From Cohnella sp. WQ 127256 (GTDB lineage Bacteria; Bacillota; Bacilli; Paenibacillales; Paenibacillaceae): 64,000 bases of DNA. The translations under genes and the position numbers were made by a program. The DNA is taken from positions 1 through 64,000 of the forward strand of contig NZ_JAMZCY010000011.1 in assembly GCF_024519285.1 (NCBI RefSeq), read 5' to 3'. Under the pieces are notes generated by a model. It saw only the letters and a list, made by a program, of their open reading frames with translations. It ran no database searches and was not told where the DNA came from. Below, piece by piece: positions 59,948 through 64,000 of the stretch (position 1 is the stretch's first letter; each line of letters begins with the position of its first letter).

Positions 59948-60823
59948 TCAGTTTATGTAATGGTTTTTCAAATAGTCTGAAGGTGAATATCCGGTTATCT
60001 TCTTGAAGATCCGACTAAAGTAAAACGGGCTGGAAAAGCCGAACCTCTCTCCCACCTCATAAATAGTAAGCTTCCCGCTCTTCAATACTTCCGCCGATTT
60101 ATCTATCCTTAACCTGAGGTGGTAATCTAGGATGCTTAACCCTGTTTTTTTCTTAAATACTTCACATAAGTAGTTGTAATTCATCTTCATGATCGAAGCG
60201 ATATAAGGACCCGAGATTTTACGTTCACTATTTTTTTCCAGAATTTCGATGATCTTATGAACGGTGATATCCGCTTTGGAATTTATTTTACGAGCCTCTG
60301 ATTGCTGATATAAATCTAAAAAAAGCGCCAGAGTATTCATGCTAAGCAGAAGGTGACGCAAATCGTTGCTCGATCGATACAGCTGTAGCAATTCCTTTAG
60401 TTTTCTTTCGGTGTGCGCATCATTCGGGACTTCAATTGTTTTGGGTAATTTGAACGAGGTTTGATATACATCTTGGGAAAACCAGCTTGCCCCCTTATTT
60501 GCAAAAGTGAGCGGTACCATCTCCAATTTGTCGAGGGGATTCGAAGGTTGATCAAAAAAATGAATAAAAAACCAGCGTGAGCCAGGTTCATTAATAGGTT
60601 GCCCCCATTGGCGGATTCCCTTTTTTAGAAATAAACCCTGTCCTTTGCGCAAAATATATTCGCTTTCGTCCTCCCATAGGGTCAATCGACCTTCAGTAAC
60701 AAATAAAAACAGATGATAGTCCATCACTCTATCCGGATGTGCCCACGCTGGCTCCTGCGCCCCATATTCACCTATATCTCTGATCAAGGGTAGCTTATCC
60801 CCGTCTAGCCATATTTCGTGCAT
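59948..60823 (-). CDS. AraC-family regulator with cupin domain
   Basis: 291 residues. Cupin-like N-terminus (LFVTEGRLTLWEDESEYILRKGQGLFLKKG) and two C-terminal HTH motifs (YIASIMKMNYNYLCEVFKKKTGLS; EVGERFGFSSPFYFSRIFKKITGYSPSDYL). Ribosome site GAGGTGAACC. Probably co-transcribed with the dioxygenase gene 96 nt downstream and divergent from the YesM-type kinase. Confidence 0.91.
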   Translation of the reverse strand: MHEIWLDGDKLPLIRDIGEYGAQEPAWAHPDRVMDYHLFLFVTEGRLTLWEDESEYILRKGQGLFLKKGIRQWGQPINEPGSRWFFIHFFDQPSNPLDKLEMVPLTFANKGASWFSQDVYQTSFKLPKTIEVPNDAHTERKLKELLQLYRSSNDLRHLLLSMNTLALFLDLYQQSEARKINSKADITVHKIIEILEKNSERKISGPYIASIMKMNYNYLCEVFKKKTGLSILDYHLRLRIDKSAEVLKSGKLTIYEVGERFGFSSPFYFSRIFKKITGYSPSDYLKNHYIN

Positions 60824-60870
60824 AGTTGGTTCACCTCACTTATCTCAATTATGCGACTCCGACACTTTTA

Positions 60871-60915
60871 ATCGTAAATGGTGATTTTGAAAGTACCAGG
60901 GGGAAGATTTCACAC
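60871..60915. repeat. 45-bp repeat, copy B (upstream of kinase gene)
   Basis: Identical to 58849-58893. In this copy it ends 27 nt before a TATACT -10 box (60942-60947) that lacks a proper -35. The position is where an activator would sit for the kinase gene at 60965, and it is also just upstream of the divergent AraC gene. Confidence 0.8.
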
Positions 60916-60941
60916 AAAGGAGGCTGACATTTGGAATGTGT

Positions 60942-60947
60942 TATACT
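60942..60947 (+). promoter_or_regulatory. -10 box of the YesM/YesN operon
   Basis: TATACT, preceded by TGTGT, 18 nt before the kinase ATG. The 17-nt-upstream hexamer (GAGGCT) is unlike TTGACA. The promoter therefore probably depends on an activator bound at the 45-bp repeat. Confidence 0.5.
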
Positions 60948-60964
60948 GACTTAGGAGGTCATTT

Positions 60965-62782
60965 ATGCTATCTTTCAAGAATTTACAAACAAAGTTATAT
61001 GTGACTTATTCACTTGTCCTAATCATAATTGCTCTCATTATCAGTGTGCCGATGTATGTGTATCTGAAGAATAACATTGAAACTAATATCAAAGAAAATA
61101 TAGGCCGAGTTGTAAGCGGTTACTCAGGTGCTCTCGATGTATACTCAACCATTAGTAACAATGTAAGCACCCAAATGTATATGAATCGTGACAATTCAAA
61201 CTATACAACTTTTCAGTATCTAAATTCTATTACCTATTTCAAGGATTCGAGTCCCAGTGAAATCTTACAATCTGAAAAGGCGATTCAAAACTCCCTTTAC
61301 TTGAATGCTGCAGTCTATCAAACGATTCATAGAATTAATTTGTTTACGCCACACGGAGAATTCTACTCAACTAACAAAGCGGATGCCGATATTCAACAAA
61401 CCATCCTTGCGAATGATGGGTTTAAGAAGGTGGAAGCTGCGAAAGGCTCCTCCCTATTGGATTTCTCGGAGAAGGACAGATGGTCATCTATGGATTCCGG
61501 TCCCGTCTTTTCATTCATTCGACAGATCAATTGGGATTCACATCCTGTTGGTTTCTTAGAGATACAATTTAAATCATCTGAATTACTCCATATAGAGGAA
61601 ATAGATGCGAACCAAGATAAGCAGCTTATGATCCTGCAAGCGGGCGAGGTTCTTTATTCTTCTGCCCCCCTTGCTTCAGAACCCTCTTCCCAACAGCTAA
61701 CAAATATCCTTAATAAGATTGGCATCTCAAGTGCAGGGAACGGTATTATTACTAATCATCAGGGGAAAGACGATTTCTATATGTATCAGACTTCCAAGGA
61801 AACAGGAGTAACGATTGTCGTAACGATTCCGAAATCTCAATTATTTGCACCTTTACAATTGTTTCGTAACGTCACATTGTTAAGTGTATTTCTCCTGATT
61901 GCAGTCTCGATATTTGTTTACTTTATTCTTGCTAAGATTTTAACCCATCCCCTTAAAAAGTTAAAAAAGGCGATTGACTCCATTAATCTCGGGGAGAAAA
62001 ATGAGGCCTTTATTGATAATAAATTTCATATGGGCGAGATCGAAATCATTAATCGTTCCTTTCTAGCATTGAACCAGAGATTACAAGATAGTCTTGAGGA
62101 AACCGTTCAATTTCGAACCTTGCAAATGCAAGCCAAATTTGATATTCTTCAAGCCCATATTAACCCCCATTTCTTATTTAATATGCTAGGTGTCATTACC
62201 GTCTTATCAGACAGAGGCCAACAAAAGGCTGTATCTGAAACAAGTAGAAAGCTCTCCCAGTTTTTACGCTATTCGATTTCTTCCGGTTCATCCATTACGA
62301 CCATTAGGGATGAGCTTGAATTTGCCAAGGATTATTTAGATCTATTAACGTCCCGATACCAACACCGACTTCATTATGTAATTGATGTTCCTGATGTGCT
62401 ATTAAATATTCCAATTCCCAAATTATTCATTCAGCCGATCATAGAAAATTGCATTCAGCATGGATTACCAGATATCGACAAGCAATTGGATATTCAAATC
62501 ATCGGCAAAATAATCGGAAACAAGTGGGAAATACGCATCACCGATAATGGTGTCGGCTTTGACCCTAAATCTTTAGAAACATTAAATCGCAACATTCAGG
62601 ATTTTCTCGAACAAATTCAGACGAGTCAAACCGCTAAAGAGCCTGTTGCAATTGGTGGGATGGGCTTAGTGAATACAATCGCCAGACTCCAGCTCATGTA
62701 CAAGGAGCAATATCATTTTTCCATTGGAAATAATGAAGATTGTGGAGCTTATGTCTATTTCCAAGGCTACATAAAGCTATAA
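60965..62782 (+). CDS. YesM-type sensor histidine kinase
   Basis: 605 residues: membrane segment ~10-32, extracellular sensor region, second membrane segment (VTLLSVFLLIAVSIFVYFILA), HAMP, phospho-acceptor block LQAHINPHFLFNMLGVI, ATPase motifs IENCIQHGLPD, DNGVGFDP and GGMGLVNTIARL. Ribosome site AGGAGG at ideal spacing. About 41 nt before its response regulator gene. Confidence 0.94.
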   Translation: MLSFKNLQTKLYVTYSLVLIIIALIISVPMYVYLKNNIETNIKENIGRVVSGYSGALDVYSTISNNVSTQMYMNRDNSNYTTFQYLNSITYFKDSSPSEILQSEKAIQNSLYLNAAVYQTIHRINLFTPHGEFYSTNKADADIQQTILANDGFKKVEAAKGSSLLDFSEKDRWSSMDSGPVFSFIRQINWDSHPVGFLEIQFKSSELLHIEEIDANQDKQLMILQAGEVLYSSAPLASEPSSQQLTNILNKIGISSAGNGIITNHQGKDDFYMYQTSKETGVTIVVTIPKSQLFAPLQLFRNVTLLSVFLLIAVSIFVYFILAKILTHPLKKLKKAIDSINLGEKNEAFIDNKFHMGEIEIINRSFLALNQRLQDSLEETVQFRTLQMQAKFDILQAHINPHFLFNMLGVITVLSDRGQQKAVSETSRKLSQFLRYSISSGSSITTIRDELEFAKDYLDLLTSRYQHRLHYVIDVPDVLLNIPIPKLFIQPIIENCIQHGLPDIDKQLDIQIIGKIIGNKWEIRITDNGVGFDPKSLETLNRNIQDFLEQIQTSQTAKEPVAIGGMGLVNTIARLQLMYKEQYHFSIGNNEDCGAYVYFQGYIKL

Positions 62783-62822
62783 TACGATTTCCCTAACACA
62801 TTCTGTAATGGAGGTGACTACC

Positions 62823-64000
62823 ATGAGGATTATGATTGTTGATGATGAGCCCTTCTACATTGACCACCTTAAAGAAGTCATAGAAAACAGTCACTTCAGT
62901 AAATCTGAACAGACCCAGATTGTCGCACAATGTATTAGCGCTAGCCAGGCACTAGAAGCTATCCCTACCCTTCAACCGGATTTAATCTTTACAGACATCA
63001 AGATGCAACATATGAATGGAATCCAGCTCGCCACAACCATTCGTCAAAAGTGGCCTCAGATCATCGTTGTTATCGTGAGTGGTTACTCTTCCTTCGAATA
63101 TGCCCGAGACGCAATCCGCGCCAATGTTGATGATTATCTTGTCAAACCTGTTGATCCTTCGGTCATAGAACAATTATTGAATAAAACGAGTAAACGGATT
63201 GACATGGAATCCTATCAACGACAACAATCTTTACTCAATGAGCTGCTGGACAGCAAACACATAGAGGTAGAAGCCCTAGCAACCTTAAAGCAAAGCTTTA
63301 CCTTCACCAGTTATCATGTGTTTTATTTTAATAAGACGACGTCCTTATTGAACAAAGACCACTCACCTACTCCAACGGAGCACGAAATCCAAAGAGAATT
63401 AGCCCAGCACCCCTTATTACTTAAGAACGAAAGAGCTTGGATCCTTTCAAGAAATGATTCGAAAAATAGGGTTATCGTGCTCGGATTATATAATTCCGAC
63501 GATGAGAAGATTAAAAATTTTGCTGCCGCATTCCTACAGATTATCGGGTATAACGGAAGTAACCATTCTATGGCGGTTAGCTCTATTTTCAAAGAAATAA
63601 CGCAGCTTCACCAAGTTGCCCATCATCTTCACGATGAACTGTACCAACAGCTTGTTATTGGACATACAAAGAAGATCTTCCTATTTGAAGCTCAACCCGC
63701 CTTTGAAAAATCCAGCCTGCTGCTGGACAGCACAGATGAGAAGAAGATCGTTATCGCCGTTGATAAAAAAGATTGGAAGTTATTAAAAAAGGTAATCACT
63801 CATTGGTTTGACCAGTGGGAGCGGAATTCATGTCCTAACCTCTATTTACAAAAAAATTGCAAACAAATTGTTCAATGGCTAGAGAAATACTTCCGTACAT
63901 TGGATCCACTTACGAGTATTACTACAGAGAAAGAGATAGAGGAAATCATCGACTCGGCTTACTCCTATGAGAAAGCAGTTGAAGACATTTGGAGCTTGTT
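62823..64000 (+). CDS. YesN-type response regulator, 3' end beyond window
   Basis: An open frame runs from the ATG at 62823 (site GGAGGTGACTACC) to the window end without a stop, at least 392 residues. Receiver domain: MRIMIVDDEP, phospho-Asp58 in LIFTDIKM, Lys in YLVKPVDP. The expected C-terminal AraC HTH pair is not yet reached. Cognate partner of the upstream kinase; likely regulator of the 57-59 kb transporter operon and perhaps of the 45-bp repeats. Confidence 0.9.
   Translation, partial: MRIMIVDDEPFYIDHLKEVIENSHFSKSEQTQIVAQCISASQALEAIPTLQPDLIFTDIKMQHMNGIQLATTIRQKWPQIIVVIVSGYSSFEYARDAIRANVDDYLVKPVDPSVIEQLLNKTSKRIDMESYQRQQSLLNELLDSKHIEVEALATLKQSFTFTSYHVFYFNKTTSLLNKDHSPTPTEHEIQRELAQHPLLLKNERAWILSRNDSKNRVIVLGLYNSDDEKIKNFAAAFLQIIGYNGSNHSMAVSSIFKEITQLHQVAHHLHDELYQQLVIGHTKKIFLFEAQPAFEKSSLLLDSTDEKKIVIAVDKKDWKLLKKVITHWFDQWERNSCPNLYLQKNCKQIVQWLEKYFRTLDPLTSITTEKEIEEIIDSAYSYEKAVEDIWSL

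Noticed and set aside
1..64000. CRISPR array, tRNA genes, insertion sequences, prophage
   Set aside because: Looked for regularly spaced repeats, transposase motifs, IS-like terminal repeats and clover-leaf sequences; none was recognised. The only notable direct repeat is the 45-bp pair.

Overview
The window looks like a Paenibacillus/Cohnella-type Firmicute. It opens with the 5' end of a 16S rRNA gene (minus strand) whose sequence is of the Paenibacillaceae kind. It is also rich in family markers: LplABC-type sugar transporters, YesM/YesN-type two-component pairs with AraC output domains, AraC-cupin regulators, an SLH-anchored giant surface protein, and strong AGGAGG ribosome sites.

Layout. 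1-535: 16S rRNA 5' end and its promoter/leader. 536-1939: ACT-domain malic enzyme. 2042-10581 (minus): one operon with a GH127 beta-L-arabinofuranosidase, a 919-residue putative glycosidase, a lipoprotein binding protein and two LplB/LplC permeases. 10720-11613 (plus): AraC regulator. 11701-30292 (minus): a long gene series with XRE-cupin regulator, two M24 Xaa-Pro peptidases, M3 oligoendopeptidase, a GH146-like and two GH127 enzymes, and a complete hydroxyproline catabolic set (multi-subunit FAD/[2Fe-2S] dehydrogenase, epimerase, a second proline-racemase-family protein, DapA-family deaminase, aldehyde dehydrogenase). 30453-31346 (plus): a second AraC regulator. 31501-36411 (minus): 1636-residue SLH protein. 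36531-43379: second sugar ABC transporter divergent from a YesM/YesN pair. 43339-45858: MBL-fold protein, esterase, DoxX protein. 45951-52734: a lactonase-like amidohydrolase, Gfo/Idh oxidoreductase, MaoC hydratase, two CaiB/BaiF CoA-transferases, a binding-protein-like gene without signal peptide, and a divergent FadR/GntR regulator. 52820-54526: a duplicate of the esterase and degraded sequence including a Uma2 relic. 54527-64000: third ABC transporter with an alpha/beta hydrolase, PhyH-type dioxygenase, AraC regulator and a second YesM/YesN pair (response regulator cut by the window end).

The most interesting reading is that roughly 2-31 kb is a utilisation locus for arabinosylated hydroxyproline-rich plant glycoproteins (extensin type). 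Beta-L-arabinofuranosidases remove the Hyp-linked arabinose chains. Oligoendopeptidase and Xaa-Pro peptidases free the imino acid. Epimerase, D-hydroxyproline dehydrogenase, pyrroline-4-hydroxy-2-carboxylate deaminase and 2-oxoglutarate-semialdehyde dehydrogenase feed it into the TCA cycle. None of the glycosidases or peptidases has a signal peptide, so the model is uptake of glycopeptide fragments followed by cytosolic processing. A 19-bp palindrome sits exactly between -35 and -10 of the hydroxyproline operon promoter and recurs (16 of 19 bases) upstream of the GH127/transporter operon, suggesting one shared regulator.

All functional calls come from reading motifs and context by eye; no database search was run.
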